Counted from the stretch's first letter, positions 8,951-17,526 are shown. The stretch is 64,000 nt of DNA from Bacillota bacterium (GCA_023435305.1 JAEYRV010000004.1:1-64000); one strand, 5' to 3'. Notes: generated by a model from the letters alone, not told the origin. Numbers and translations: made by a program.

Positions 8951-9770
8951 ATGGACCGAAATTCAAGTAAAGTCCTCCTCTGGGTTTGCACATGGACCGA
9001 AATTCAAGTAAAGTCCTACTTAGACCATAAAGGGGAACGTATGGACCAAAATTCAAGTAAAGTCCTCCTCTGGGTTTGCAAATGGACCAAAATTCAAGTA
9101 AAGTCCTACTTTGTTAACATAAAGGGGAACTTAGTGCCATTATTTCATGAAAAAGCAGGTAGATCACTCAAAAACGTAGACTTTAATTGAAAAATGGACC
9201 AGTCGGTTCTCGTTCATGGACCGAAATTCAAGTAAAGTCCTACTTAGTTAACATAAAGGGGAACGAATGGACCAAAATTCAAGTTCAGTCCTCCTCTGGG
9301 TACACACATGGACCGAAATTCAAGTAAAGTCCTCCTCCGGGTTTGCAAATGGACCGAAATTCAAGTAAAGTCCTACTTTGTTAACATAAAGGGGAACTTA
9401 GTGCCATTATTTCATGAAAAAGCAGGCAAATCACTCGAAAACATAGACTTTAATTGAAAAATGGACCAGTCGGTTCTCGTTCATGGACCGAAATTCAAGT
9501 AAAGTCCTACTTAGTTAACATAAAGGGGAATGTATGGATCGAAATCCAGGTACAGTTATCCTTTGGATGTGTACATGGACCGAAATCCAGGTACTGTTAT
9601 CCTTTGGATGTGTACATGGACCGAAATCCAGGTACAGTTCTCCTTTGGTTGTGTACATGGATCGAAATCCAGGTACAGTCCTCCTTTGGATGTGTACATG
9701 GACCGAAATTCAAGTACAGTCCTCATCTGAGTACGCACATGGGCCGAAATGCAAGCATAGTCTCTCTTAA
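8951..9770 (+). repeat. 41-bp tandem repeat array, family copy 1
   Basis: About fifteen units contain TGGACCGAAATTCAAGTAAAG or a variant; GGAC and GTCC form short inverted ends inside the unit. Unit starts fall exactly 41 bases apart in runs: 8952, 8993; 9042, 9083; 9268, 9309, 9350; and 9535, 9576, 9617, 9658, 9699, 9740. Longer linkers carrying TTAACATAAAGGGGAAC separate the runs. A larger segment of about 185 bases is duplicated with a 267-base offset (near 9081-9265 and 9348-9532). The later units have CCAGGTACAG instead of TCAAGTAAAG. The array fills almost the whole gap between the activase and the next gene, and no gene with a ribosome binding site is visible in it. Confidence 0.9.
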
Positions 9771-9869
9771 TCAACATAAAGGCCTATTTAGTTGGGTAAT
9801 AATCATTTTGATGAATGGAAATAATAGGCGAATATTGAAATACAAACCAAAAAGCGATATTATATTTCC

Positions 9870-10754
9870 ATGAGAATGTATTATAGTCATTTATCTGCAG
9901 CTAAAATATGGGACGTGCCTTGCATAGAAACTGTTGTCGGGAATAGGGATGCAAAAAGCGACTCGACCGAAATTACAGTTTCCAAAAACAATGCGCGGTT
10001 TTACGTCAATGGGAAGAAGGTTCGCTCATGCAAGCTTGATCTTCCAATTGATGCAATAGTAGAACGAAATGGTATGATGGTAGCGTCGCCGGAATTGTTG
10101 TTTCTGGAGTTCGCATCTGAACTTAGTATTCAGCGACTCATACTGCTGGGCTTACAACTGTGCTCTCATGACCATGGGAAACCCCACGAGGCAATTACGA
10201 CCAGGGAAAAGCTTGAGTCATTCATTGCGAATGCTGCGGGACATCGGGGATACCGTAATGCGGTACGTGCTTTGCGGTATGTGCAAAACGGTTCCGCATC
10301 TATTATGGAATCGCTGGCGTATATGATATTGACACTGCCCTATGTTTTAGGTGGTTATGGTCTTCATGGAGCTGCATTCAATTACGAGATAGAGATCAAA
10401 AATGAAATAAGGAATCATCTCAAAAAAAATCACTGTTATGCAGATCTATACTATAAAAACGCTAAATTAGCAGTAGAATATGATAGCTTTGCTTTTCACA
10501 ACAGCCCGGCAGTGCAAGGGCAGGATGCTTTACGGTCATCAGCACTTGAAAGACAGGGCATAAAAGTAATGAGAATGAATACTATACAATTGTACGACAG
10601 GGAGGCTTGCAGGCTGTTTGCTCATAATCTTGCGTTTCGCTTAAAGAAACGTATCTATATTCGAACGAAGAGTTTCGACAAGATGCATATGGCTTTGAGA
10701 GAATTGCTTCCGACTGAAATCCCTAAACCTTTAGTGGCAAGCTATAAAACGTAG
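9870..10754 (+). CDS. Putative DUF559/VSR-like PD-(D/E)XK nuclease-fold protein
   Basis: I do not recognise an exact family for this 294-residue protein. Its last third resembles DUF559/VSR-type endonuclease domains. CYADLYYKNAKLAVEYDSFAF (about 191-211) gives the pattern D...ExD on two adjacent strands, followed by DALRSSALERQGIKVMRM, which matches the helix and final strand of that fold. The N-terminal part recalls the wing region of AbiEi-type or restriction-related proteins, but only weakly. The start ATG lacks a clear ribosome binding site, so translation may be weak or begin elsewhere. The gene directly follows the 41-bp repeat array and stands alone between non-coding stretches, which suggests acquired DNA. 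A defence or repair role is only inferred. Confidence 0.6.
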   Translation: MRMYYSHLSAAKIWDVPCIETVVGNRDAKSDSTEITVSKNNARFYVNGKKVRSCKLDLPIDAIVERNGMMVASPELLFLEFASELSIQRLILLGLQLCSHDHGKPHEAITTREKLESFIANAAGHRGYRNAVRALRYVQNGSASIMESLAYMILTLPYVLGGYGLHGAAFNYEIEIKNEIRNHLKKNHCYADLYYKNAKLAVEYDSFAFHNSPAVQGQDALRSSALERQGIKVMRMNTIQLYDREACRLFAHNLAFRLKKRIYIRTKSFDKMHMALRELLPTEIPKPLVASYKT

Positions 10755-10984
10755 TTTGCTGGAGGTTCGAGAAACACATTCCTCCGATGTTTTAGGGCGA
10801 ATGCTATGAGTTATTTGTATTCTTATGCTGTATGTGTTTTTGTATTTTGTCCATTAGAAACTTCAATTGTTGTTTTATATGGTTGGCAAACCTACACTAT
10901 TCTAACATTGGAGGATTCTTTACCTACTTGAAACTAAAGTTGTTGGTTACCATGGCAGAACCGTAGGTTTATTTGTTGAGACAA

Positions 10985-11018
10985 TAAAAAAACAGGTACG
11001 CTTTGTACCTGCTTTTTG
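10985..11018 (-). terminator. Intrinsic terminator of the small minus-strand gene
   Basis: CAGGTAC (10993-10999) pairs with GTACCTG (11005-11011). On the minus strand the hairpin is followed by seven T residues, as expected for a terminator of the gene at 11051-11185. On the plus strand CTTTTT follows, so it may work both ways. The roughly 230 bases between the nuclease-like gene and this hairpin show nothing I can identify. Confidence 0.75.
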
Positions 11019-11050
11019 TATTTTGTTATACATCATTAGCTGCGGCAGTA

Positions 11051-11185
11051 TTACCTGCGGCGGGGCCTTTTGGATTTCTTGCTGGCCATTTTTTCATTAT
11101 GCTTCTTAACTGAAAATGTCATTGCAAGAGCGATAGCTCCGAATATAACTAAAAGCGCTATAAAGTAATAGGTTTGAAAAGGCAT
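11051..11185 (-). CDS. Small single-pass membrane protein, 44 residues
   Basis: On the minus strand an ATG preceded by AAAGGTG opens a 44-residue frame. It reads MPFQTYYFIALLVIFGAIAL followed by a basic tail ending KSKRPRRR. One hydrophobic segment covers about residues 6-24, and the C-terminal half holds many lysines and arginines. The product should therefore be a membrane anchor with a cytoplasmic cationic tail. A good promoter (TTGCAT, 18 bases, TATAAT) lies upstream and a terminator lies just downstream, so this is a complete independent transcription unit. I do not recognise the family. It is divergent from spoIIP. Confidence 0.7.
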   Translation of the reverse strand: MPFQTYYFIALLVIFGAIALAMTFSVKKHNEKMASKKSKRPRRR

Positions 11186-11221
11186 CTCGTCTTCACCTTT
11201 CTATATTTTTTGAACATAACA

Positions 11222-11251
11222 ATTATATCTGCTACATGTTATGTAATGCAA
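11222..11251 (-). promoter_or_regulatory. Predicted promoter of the small membrane protein gene
   Basis: Reading the minus strand, TTGCAT (11251-11246) and TATAAT (11227-11222) are 18 bases apart. The start codon lies 37 bases downstream at 11185. Confidence 0.55.
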
Positions 11252-11329
11252 GCCGTTATTTATTTTTTCTTTAGTATTTTTCGTGGATTTTTTTGGTCAC
11301 GCTTCCTGCATCATTTTTATGGCCACGAA

Positions 11330-11360
11330 GTCATATTGCATGAGAGCGTTTGAATATGAT
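11330..11360 (+). promoter_or_regulatory. Candidate sigma-E-type promoter of spoIIP
   Basis: GTCATATT (11330-11337) and AATATGAT (11353-11360) are 15 bases apart. They resemble the mother-cell sigma-E consensus (ATATT and CATACAAT with 13-15 bases between). In Bacillus subtilis spoIIP is known to be sigma-E dependent. The position supports the translation start at 11413 rather than the upstream ATG codons, which would overlap the promoter. Confidence 0.5.
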
Positions 11361-11412
11361 TCTATATATACTTTTACTAACGATGCTGTTTTATACAGCA
11401 AACGGAGGAAAA

Positions 11413-13254
11413 ATGAATATTAATCATAAGCAAAAATCTTTTGATAAACTATTGAAAAAATCTGCAAAGGCTGTCTTGACGGTGATTATAGCGGTAATGG
11501 CAGTTGTGGCGGGCATCCAGGCAGGCAATCTTTGGTACAAGCTTGATTTACATATAATTAAGAATATCGATCCCAATAACTTCAAGAATCTTATCAGTAT
11601 CTCCATTCCTATTGTTGAATCTGTGTATAACAGCGGGAAATCCAGCGTTTCGTTCTCTGGAGAAGTCAAGGAGCTGTTTGTCAAGGTGTTTGATTTCGAT
11701 CTGGATTCGCCTGCTTCAATTTTGAACGCGCAGTCACCGATATTCAAGAGCTACTTTAATGTAATGTCAATGAAGAAACTAGCCATGGGCGATAATGGAC
11801 TCTCTGGAGACAGCACGGCGCCTGGTGCCGGAAATAACGGCAGTCAGCCGGCGGATGGAAATGATGGAGTCGGCAGCAGGGGTGGTGGAACGGGGAGCGG
11901 CAGCGGCAGCGGCGGCGGAACGGGGAGCGGCGGAACGGGCAGCGGCGGTAGTGGCGGCGGAACGGGGAGCGGCGGCAGCGGCGGTGGTTCTGGAGACAGC
12001 AGCGACGGAAGTGGTTCGGGTGGAACGAACATTGGCAATGGTGCAGCGGCTGGAAGTAGTGACGGTGGTACAGGCAGCGGTAACGGCGACGGCAATGGAA
12101 CAGGAGACGGAAATGGCGCAGGTATTGGCGCAGGTAATGGAGGTGCGGTTGGCAATGGAACAAACAAAAACCAAAGCGGCGATAATCTGTTTGTCGGGCA
12201 ATTGGATAGTACTCCTGAGAGCAGTATGAGTATAGGCACTGAATATGGCTTTGACATTAATTTGGCTATTACTGGCCAGACAAATAACGGCACAGGTCAG
12301 AACAATAATGGTACAGGCGGAGCGAATGGTGGTTCAGGTGGTACAGGCGTTGCAAATGGCGGAACAGGTGGAGCGAACCAGGGAAGCCAGGGAAGCCAGG
12401 GAAGCCAGGGAAACCTGCAGCAGTCGGGCAGCCAGAGCAGCAATAACCAGCTTGCGCAGGGAGTTCAGCCCATAAGCAGTGTTGCCTTTGAAATCGAGGA
12501 TGAAAAAGAGGGGGAAGAGAAAGAGACTGTTGAGCTTAATAAAATACAAATCAAGAACTACACAACGCATAAGATTGACATTGCAAAGCTGCTGAAGGAG
12601 CCCCTCAATATCAACTTATCGAAGAAAGGCCCGAAAGTGCTGATTTACCACACTCATACCACTGAAAGCTACGTATTGAAAGAAGCCGACCTGGGCAAGA
12701 AGGATGTATCAAGCTTTAACAGTAATCCAAAGTACAATGTGGTGAGAGTTGGAGAGGAGCTGACACGGAACCTTGAGAAGTACGGAATTGATACCCTGCA
12801 TAACGGCACTGTGCATGATAAGGTGCATGATGCTGCCTATGGTGCCTCGATAAATACAATACAGAGTTATAAAAAGAGTTACCCCTCAATACAGGTGTAT
12901 ATAGATATTCACAGGGATGCGGTTGATAGTGAGAAACCCAAGCTTCGCATGACAAAGGAGATCAACGGAAAGAATTGTGCCCAGATCATGTTCGTAGTCG
13001 GCGCGGATGGAGTGCTGCCGCATCCTGAGTGGAAGGAAAACCTGAAATTCGTTCTGAAGCTGCAGCAGAAGTTGAACGAGAAATACCCCGGGCTGGCCAA
13101 ACCGGTCCGGATCGTGGCTAAACGCTACAATCAGCAGATATCGAATAATGCTATCCTTATCGAGGTTGGCGGTGACGGAAACCTGTTGAGTGAATGCATA
13201 GAAAGCACAAAATACCTTGCCGAGGTGTTGAATGATGTAATGAAGAGCAAATAA
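11413..13254 (+). CDS. spoIIP: Stage II sporulation protein P (peptidoglycan amidase/endopeptidase)
   Basis: SpoIIP degrades septal peptidoglycan with SpoIID and SpoIIM so that the mother cell can engulf the forespore. The N-terminus has one membrane anchor (about residues 17-40). The catalytic domain begins near residue 395 with VLIYHTHTTESY, holding the metal-binding His and Glu, and continues with YIDIHRDAV and ILIEVGGDGN. The start at 11413 is chosen because GGAGG precedes it by a few bases. Between the two parts lies an unusually long linker of about 200 residues, rich in Gly, Ser, Asn and Thr, encoded by short GC-rich repeats. Normal SpoIIP linkers are much shorter. With 613 residues this is a long member of the family. 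Confidence 0.93.
   Translation: MNINHKQKSFDKLLKKSAKAVLTVIIAVMAVVAGIQAGNLWYKLDLHIIKNIDPNNFKNLISISIPIVESVYNSGKSSVSFSGEVKELFVKVFDFDLDSPASILNAQSPIFKSYFNVMSMKKLAMGDNGLSGDSTAPGAGNNGSQPADGNDGVGSRGGGTGSGSGSGGGTGSGGTGSGGSGGGTGSGGSGGGSGDSSDGSGSGGTNIGNGAAAGSSDGGTGSGNGDGNGTGDGNGAGIGAGNGGAVGNGTNKNQSGDNLFVGQLDSTPESSMSIGTEYGFDINLAITGQTNNGTGQNNNGTGGANGGSGGTGVANGGTGGANQGSQGSQGSQGNLQQSGSQSSNNQLAQGVQPISSVAFEIEDEKEGEEKETVELNKIQIKNYTTHKIDIAKLLKEPLNINLSKKGPKVLIYHTHTTESYVLKEADLGKKDVSSFNSNPKYNVVRVGEELTRNLEKYGIDTLHNGTVHDKVHDAAYGASINTIQSYKKSYPSIQVYIDIHRDAVDSEKPKLRMTKEINGKNCAQIMFVVGADGVLPHPEWKENLKFVLKLQQKLNEKYPGLAKPVRIVAKRYNQQISNNAILIEVGGDGNLLSECIESTKYLAEVLNDVMKSK
11872..12420 (+). repeat. Gly/Ser/Thr/Asn-rich linker repeats inside spoIIP
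   Basis: Degenerate GGCAGCGGCGG and GGAACGGGGAGC modules encode stretches such as GSGSGSGGGTGSGGTGSG, then GNGDGNGTGDGNG. A second block around 12286-12420 encodes NNGTG repeats and ends with GSQ repeated three times. The tract is entirely in frame and lies between the anchor and the enzyme domain. Confidence 0.85.
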
Positions 13255-13431
13255 CTGGTTATAATAAATTAAATGTCCGCCGCCATGCGTTTTCAACCTG
13301 ATGATCTGAAAATAAGTATAGAGGCGGTGGATGCATATTGCTTCGTTGAAAGACTACTGAGGAATGAAAATTTTTCCTAGAAGCGGAGCGTTATAACCAG
13401 AGCAAAGCTCTTGATTTACGGAGGTCATAGC

Positions 13432-13710
13432 TTGAGCAGGATGGAATTGTATAAGACAAAAAGACACAGACGGCAGAGGTGTTTTGCAGCTATTATGCTG
13501 TTTGCTCTTTTGCTGACCGCAGGTATCCTGACTGTAGACCGGGTCACAAATACCCTCGTTGAAGGCCAACAGGGATTCTCAATTGCGGCATTTGAAGGCC
13601 ATGAGGATTATCTTGAGATTACTTTTATGAACCGCACATTCTGCATAAATACTGAGTATCTGAACCGTGATATCGATAAGCTCCGCCAATTTATCTGGAC
13701 AATTGAATAA
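13432..13710 (+). CDS. Small single-pass membrane protein, 92 residues
   Basis: I do not recognise this family. The product begins with a very basic segment (KTKRHRRQR), then has one hydrophobic segment (CFAAIMLFALLLTAGIL, about residues 14-31) and an extracytoplasmic part of about 60 residues ending QFIWTIE. The start TTG at 13432 is preferred because GGAGG lies 7 bases upstream; an in-frame ATG at 13441 is the alternative. It follows spoIIP by about 180 bases, so a link with sporulation is possible but is only inference. No terminator is seen between it and the next gene. Confidence 0.65.
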   Translation: MSRMELYKTKRHRRQRCFAAIMLFALLLTAGILTVDRVTNTLVEGQQGFSIAAFEGHEDYLEITFMNRTFCINTEYLNRDIDKLRQFIWTIE

Positions 13711-13817
13711 AAAGTACCGATTTTTGACAAACAATGTCTATTTTATGATATATTTTTGTTGTGTAACTTAGATTGTTGATGTATTAATATTTGACTTGTC
13801 CGATGAGAGGTGTGTAA

Positions 13818-14426
13818 ATGATGAATATTAGTATGATATTTGAAATCAACAAGGATAATGCAGGGCAGGCGGCGCGAAAACTGGAATCCGCAGATATCGG
13901 CTTTTTGGTGGGTCTTCTGGACGAGAAGGATGACAAAGTCAGGTACCCGGCCCTATTGCTGCTCCAGAGCCGGTCTGTCATGCACGACGACGTCTATCCA
14001 TACTGGGATGTATTCCGCGGCAAGCTGAAGAGTGATAATTCTTATCAGAGAAGCATAGGCATGATGCTGATTGCAGAAAATGCCAGGTGGGACAGGCAGA
14101 ATAAGCTTGATGATATGATCGGAGAGTATTTTGCCCTTTTTCACGATGACAAGCCAATTACTGTCCGGCAAAGCATTCAGGCATTAAGCAGCATCCTTCC
14201 ATATAAGATTCATTTGATTGGGCAGATAGCTTCGGCGTTGATGGCGATCGACATTAATATAATCAAGGAAACTATGCGCAAGCTGGTTTTGACCGATATT
14301 CTTGAGATTCTAACCGTAATAAGGAAGCTGGAAGTCAACGATGAAATCGATACTTACATAATGAATTCCCTGTCCGGCGGTCTGCTGGACAAGAAAAGCA
14401 AAGGTAAAATTCAAGCTTTGCTCTGA
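13818..14426 (+). CDS. HEAT-repeat-like helical protein
   Basis: This 202-residue soluble protein is predicted to be all helical. Its pattern resembles HEAT/ARM repeats: LVGLLDEKDDKVRYPALLLL near residue 30, then further pairs around ITVRQSIQALSSIL and IIKETMRKLVLTDILEIL. Such repeats usually bind other proteins, so a scaffold or adaptor role is inferred. No catalytic motif is visible. The ATG is preceded by GAGAGGTG at usable spacing. Its neighbours (spoIIP and a small membrane protein upstream, folD downstream) do not define a function. Confidence 0.65.
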   Translation: MMNISMIFEINKDNAGQAARKLESADIGFLVGLLDEKDDKVRYPALLLLQSRSVMHDDVYPYWDVFRGKLKSDNSYQRSIGMMLIAENARWDRQNKLDDMIGEYFALFHDDKPITVRQSIQALSSILPYKIHLIGQIASALMAIDINIIKETMRKLVLTDILEILTVIRKLEVNDEIDTYIMNSLSGGLLDKKSKGKIQALL

Positions 14427-14664
14427 GACTTCGTTTTCTGTCCGTACAAAGATAGCGCACACGCGATCTGGGCTTAAAAGGCCAGATGGGGAGGGCCTTG
14501 ATTTTGTGCGCAAAGGGTTATAAATGCCTGGTCTGGACTGAAGGGCCGGATGGGGAAGAAAACGAACAGTTCTCTGTTGCTGCTTTGAAGCATTAGATTC
14601 CAGCAGTTCTCAGTAGTTCCAAGCAGTTTGTGTGATTTATTTTTCATGTGTTTGTAGGTTTTTA

Positions 14665-14692
14665 TTGAAAAAATAAAAAAATATTATATGAT
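14665..14692 (+). promoter_or_regulatory. Candidate promoter of folD
   Basis: TTGAAA (14665-14670) and TATGAT (14687-14692) are 16 bases apart in an A/T-rich stretch. The 343-base gap before folD also holds a long-range inverted repeat, GCGCAC near 14454 with GTGCGC near 14506. It has no T-run and I cannot assign it to any known riboswitch. Confidence 0.45.
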
Positions 14693-14769
14693 ATTAGTGG
14701 GCTTGTATATTTATGTGCTTATGTAATAGATTATCAATAACCTAAACTAAAAGGAAGGTTGGATATAAA

Positions 14770-15621
14770 ATGAATACACCACTTGTATTGGATGGAAAGA
14801 CTTTGGCAAAAAGCATAGAACAGGAGCTGGCGGAGAGGGTACAGAGGATAAAAGAGAAAACCGGCACGATCCCTGTGCTTGCAACGATTATTGTTGGGAA
14901 CGATCCCGCGTCTGTTACATATGTAAAGATGAAGGGTAATGCTTGCACGCGGATAGGGATGCAGTCGCTGAAGGTCGAACTGCCCGAGGAGACTACGACA
15001 CAGCAGTTGATTGACAAGATCGAAGAGCTGAACAGGGATGATAATGTACATGGCATACTGCTGCAGCATCCGGTGCCTGGCCATATAGATGAAACGGCCT
15101 GCTTCAATGCTATTGATATATCAAAGGATGTTGATGGGGTCAATACTAATACATTCGGCAGGATGACGATGCAGCTGGATTCGTTCAAGTGTGCGACGCC
15201 ATACTCCATAATGATCATCTTGAAGCATTACAATATACAACTGGAGGGCAAGGAGGCTGTTGTCATCGGCAGAAGTCCGATACTTGGCAAGCCTGTTGCA
15301 ATGATGCTGCTCAATGAGAATGCAACCGTCACGATCTGTCATTCCAGGACGAAGGATCTGCCAAGTATAGTAAAGAGGGCTGATATAGTAGTTGCAGCCG
15401 TTGGCAAGGCGAAATTTGTCAAAGCGGACTGGGTGAAAGAGGGCTGCGTGCTGGTGGATGCAGGCTACAACGAAGGAAATGTGGGCGATATCGATCTGGA
15501 AAACGCTGCAGCCAAGTGCTCGGCATACACACCGGTTCCGGGAGGAGTCGGACCAATGACAATCAATCGGCTGATTTACCAGACGGTTGAGTCGGCGGAG
15601 AAGAAGTTCGGAATCGCATAA
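14770..15621 (+). CDS. folD: Bifunctional methylenetetrahydrofolate dehydrogenase / methenyltetrahydrofolate cyclohydrolase
   Basis: FolD interconverts 5,10-methylene-, 5,10-methenyl- and 10-formyl-tetrahydrofolate in the cytoplasm. It feeds purine and formyl-methionine synthesis and, in acetogenic-type metabolism, the methyl branch of one-carbon flow. The 283 residues match the family length. The catalytic VTYVKMKGNACTRIGM segment holds the conserved tyrosine and lysine (about residues 51 and 55). The Rossmann motif GRSPILGKPVAMMLL lies near residue 164, and PVPGGVGPMT near the C-terminus. The ATG follows AAGGAAGG. A formyltransferase (fmt) and a methyltetrahydrofolate methyltransferase elsewhere in the window use related folates. 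Confidence 0.96.
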   Translation: MNTPLVLDGKTLAKSIEQELAERVQRIKEKTGTIPVLATIIVGNDPASVTYVKMKGNACTRIGMQSLKVELPEETTTQQLIDKIEELNRDDNVHGILLQHPVPGHIDETACFNAIDISKDVDGVNTNTFGRMTMQLDSFKCATPYSIMIILKHYNIQLEGKEAVVIGRSPILGKPVAMMLLNENATVTICHSRTKDLPSIVKRADIVVAAVGKAKFVKADWVKEGCVLVDAGYNEGNVGDIDLENAAAKCSAYTPVPGGVGPMTINRLIYQTVESAEKKFGIA

Positions 15622-15649
15622 AAGAGCCCCTTATTTTCTTTGAATTATG

Positions 15650-15658
15650 TGTTATAAT
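15650..15658 (+). promoter_or_regulatory. Extended -10 promoter upstream of lepA
   Basis: TGTTATAAT forms an extended -10 box (TATAAT at 15653-15658) without a good -35. It lies 60 bases before lepA. Confidence 0.45.
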
Positions 15659-15717
15659 TGTTTTTGCATTTATTGAACTTTTTTCTGCCAAACTAATATT
15701 GACAAGGGGAAGAATTG

Positions 15718-17526
15718 ATGTCAGGCAACAGACAGGATAATATAAGGAATTTTTGCATAATAGCGCATATAGACCACGGCAAATCAACGTTGGCCGACCG
15801 TTTGATCCAGTTGACCGGCGTGCTGACCCAAAGGGAAATGCAGGAGCAGGTCCTTGACACCATGGATATCGAACGCGAGCGTGGAATCACTATTAAGGCG
15901 CAGGCGGTCAGGATGGTATACAGGGCATCCGACGGGCAGGAGTATATTTACAATCTGATAGATACTCCCGGACATGTGGACTTCAACTATGAGGTCTCAA
16001 GGAGCCTTGCAGCCTGCGAGGGCGCAATACTTGTGGTGGATGCGGCTCAGGGCATAGAGGCCCAGACGCTGGCCAATGTATATCTGGCATTGGAGCATAA
16101 TCTTGAGATATTGCCGGTGATTAACAAAATTGACCTTCCAAGCGCTCAGCCGGAGCATGTGAAGAAAGAGGTCGAGGATGTGATCGGGCTTGATTGCAGC
16201 GATGCACCGGAGATTTCAGCAAAGAACGGAATTAATATAGAAGCGGTCCTTGAACAGATCGCAAAGCACGTGCCGCCGCCAAAAGGCGATGAGAACGGGC
16301 CTTTGAAGGCATTGGTCTTTGACTCGTTTTATGACAGCTACAAGGGAGTCATTGTTCATATCCGCGTCAAGGAAGGCGCAGTAAAGCCCGGCGATACTAT
16401 TCGCATGATGTACACAAAGAAGGAATTTGTCGTTACCGAAGTCGGCTTTTTCAGACCTGGCCAATACACGCCCTGCGATGGACTTTTAGCAGGCGATGTG
16501 GGATATATATCCGCCAGCATCAAAAACGTCCGTGACACCAGGGTGGGCGATACCGTTACATTGGCGGACAGGCCGGCTGCCGAACCGCTGCCCGGATACA
16601 AGAAGGTGCAGTCCATGGTGTTCTGCGGCATTTATCCGGCGGACGGTGCAAAGTACGGCGATTTGAGAGATGCGCTGGAAAAACTGCAGCTCAATGATGC
16701 GGCTTTGACGTTTGAAGCGGAAACATCAGTTGCGTTGGGATTCGGCTTCAGATGCGGCTTCCTCGGGCTTTTGCACATGGAGATAGTCCAGGAGCGCCTG
16801 GAAAGAGAATATGATCTGGATCTTGTAACGACTGCACCAAGTGTTATATATAAAATTACACTGACGGACGGTCAGGAGATGAATATTGATAATCCGACAA
16901 ATTTGCCCCCTGTTACATCCATTGAAAAAATGGAAGAGCCTATAGTCAAGGCGACAATAATGACTCCTATTGATTATGTAGGGAGCATTATGGAGCTTTC
17001 GCAGGAGAGGCGCGGTATATACAAGGATATGTCGTATCTGGATGAAACGAGGGTAATGCTGACATACGAGCTTCCTCTGAATGAGATAATTTATGACTTC
17101 TTTGATGCATTGAAATCAAGAACTAAGGGCTATGCTTCATTCGACTATGAACTGATCGGATACAAGGAGTCGGAGCTTGTCAAACTCGACATCCTTCTAA
17201 ATGGAGAAGTTGTCGACGCATTGTCTTTTATCGTGCATACCGAGAAGGCCTACACCAGAGGACGCAGAATAGCAGAAAAACTGAAGGATTCCATTCCGAG
17301 GCAGCAGTTTGAAATACCGATCCAGGCTTGCATAGGCGGCAAGATCATTGCCAGGGAAACCGTCAGGGCGTACAGGAAGGATGTATTGGCCAAGTGCTAT
17401 GGCGGCGATATAACAAGAAAGAAAAAGCTGCTTGAAAAGCAGAAGGAAGGCAAGAAGCGCATGCGCCAGGTGGGTTCGGTGGAGGTGCCTCAGGAAGCAT
17501 TCATGAGTGTGCTCAAGCTGGATTAG
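15718..17526 (+). CDS. lepA: Elongation factor 4 (ribosome back-translocase GTPase)
   Basis: LepA/EF4 binds ribosomes and uses GTP during translation, especially under stress. The 602 residues match the family. The G domain shows AHIDHGKSTLADRL (P-loop), ERGITIK (switch I), DTPGHVDF (G3) and NKIDLP (G4). Domain II and the EF-G-like domains follow. The LepA-specific C-terminus is rich in lysine (ITRKKKLLEKQKEGKKRM). The ATG at 15718 is preceded by AAGGGGAAG; a TTG three bases earlier is less likely. hemW follows after only 22 bases, the classic lepA-hemW-hrcA order of Clostridia and Bacilli. Confidence 0.97.
   Translation: MSGNRQDNIRNFCIIAHIDHGKSTLADRLIQLTGVLTQREMQEQVLDTMDIERERGITIKAQAVRMVYRASDGQEYIYNLIDTPGHVDFNYEVSRSLAACEGAILVVDAAQGIEAQTLANVYLALEHNLEILPVINKIDLPSAQPEHVKKEVEDVIGLDCSDAPEISAKNGINIEAVLEQIAKHVPPPKGDENGPLKALVFDSFYDSYKGVIVHIRVKEGAVKPGDTIRMMYTKKEFVVTEVGFFRPGQYTPCDGLLAGDVGYISASIKNVRDTRVGDTVTLADRPAAEPLPGYKKVQSMVFCGIYPADGAKYGDLRDALEKLQLNDAALTFEAETSVALGFGFRCGFLGLLHMEIVQERLEREYDLDLVTTAPSVIYKITLTDGQEMNIDNPTNLPPVTSIEKMEEPIVKATIMTPIDYVGSIMELSQERRGIYKDMSYLDETRVMLTYELPLNEIIYDFFDALKSRTKGYASFDYELIGYKESELVKLDILLNGEVVDALSFIVHTEKAYTRGRRIAEKLKDSIPRQQFEIPIQACIGGKIIARETVRAYRKDVLAKCYGGDITRKKKLLEKQKEGKKRMRQVGSVEVPQEAFMSVLKLD

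Noticed and set aside
8951..9770. CRISPR array
   Set aside because: The units are 41 bases with no unique spacers: the parts between the cores are themselves repeated. No cas genes lie in the window. The same holds for the arrays at 19.0 and 57.7 kb.
8915..9873. Open frames reading through the 41-bp array (such as MDRNPGTVILWMCTWTEIQV)
   Set aside because: They are repeat translations open in several frames, with no ribosome binding site and no resemblance to a folded protein.
14427..14769. Tetrahydrofolate riboswitch upstream of folD
   Set aside because: The conserved junction sequences are absent; only an unassigned inverted repeat is seen.
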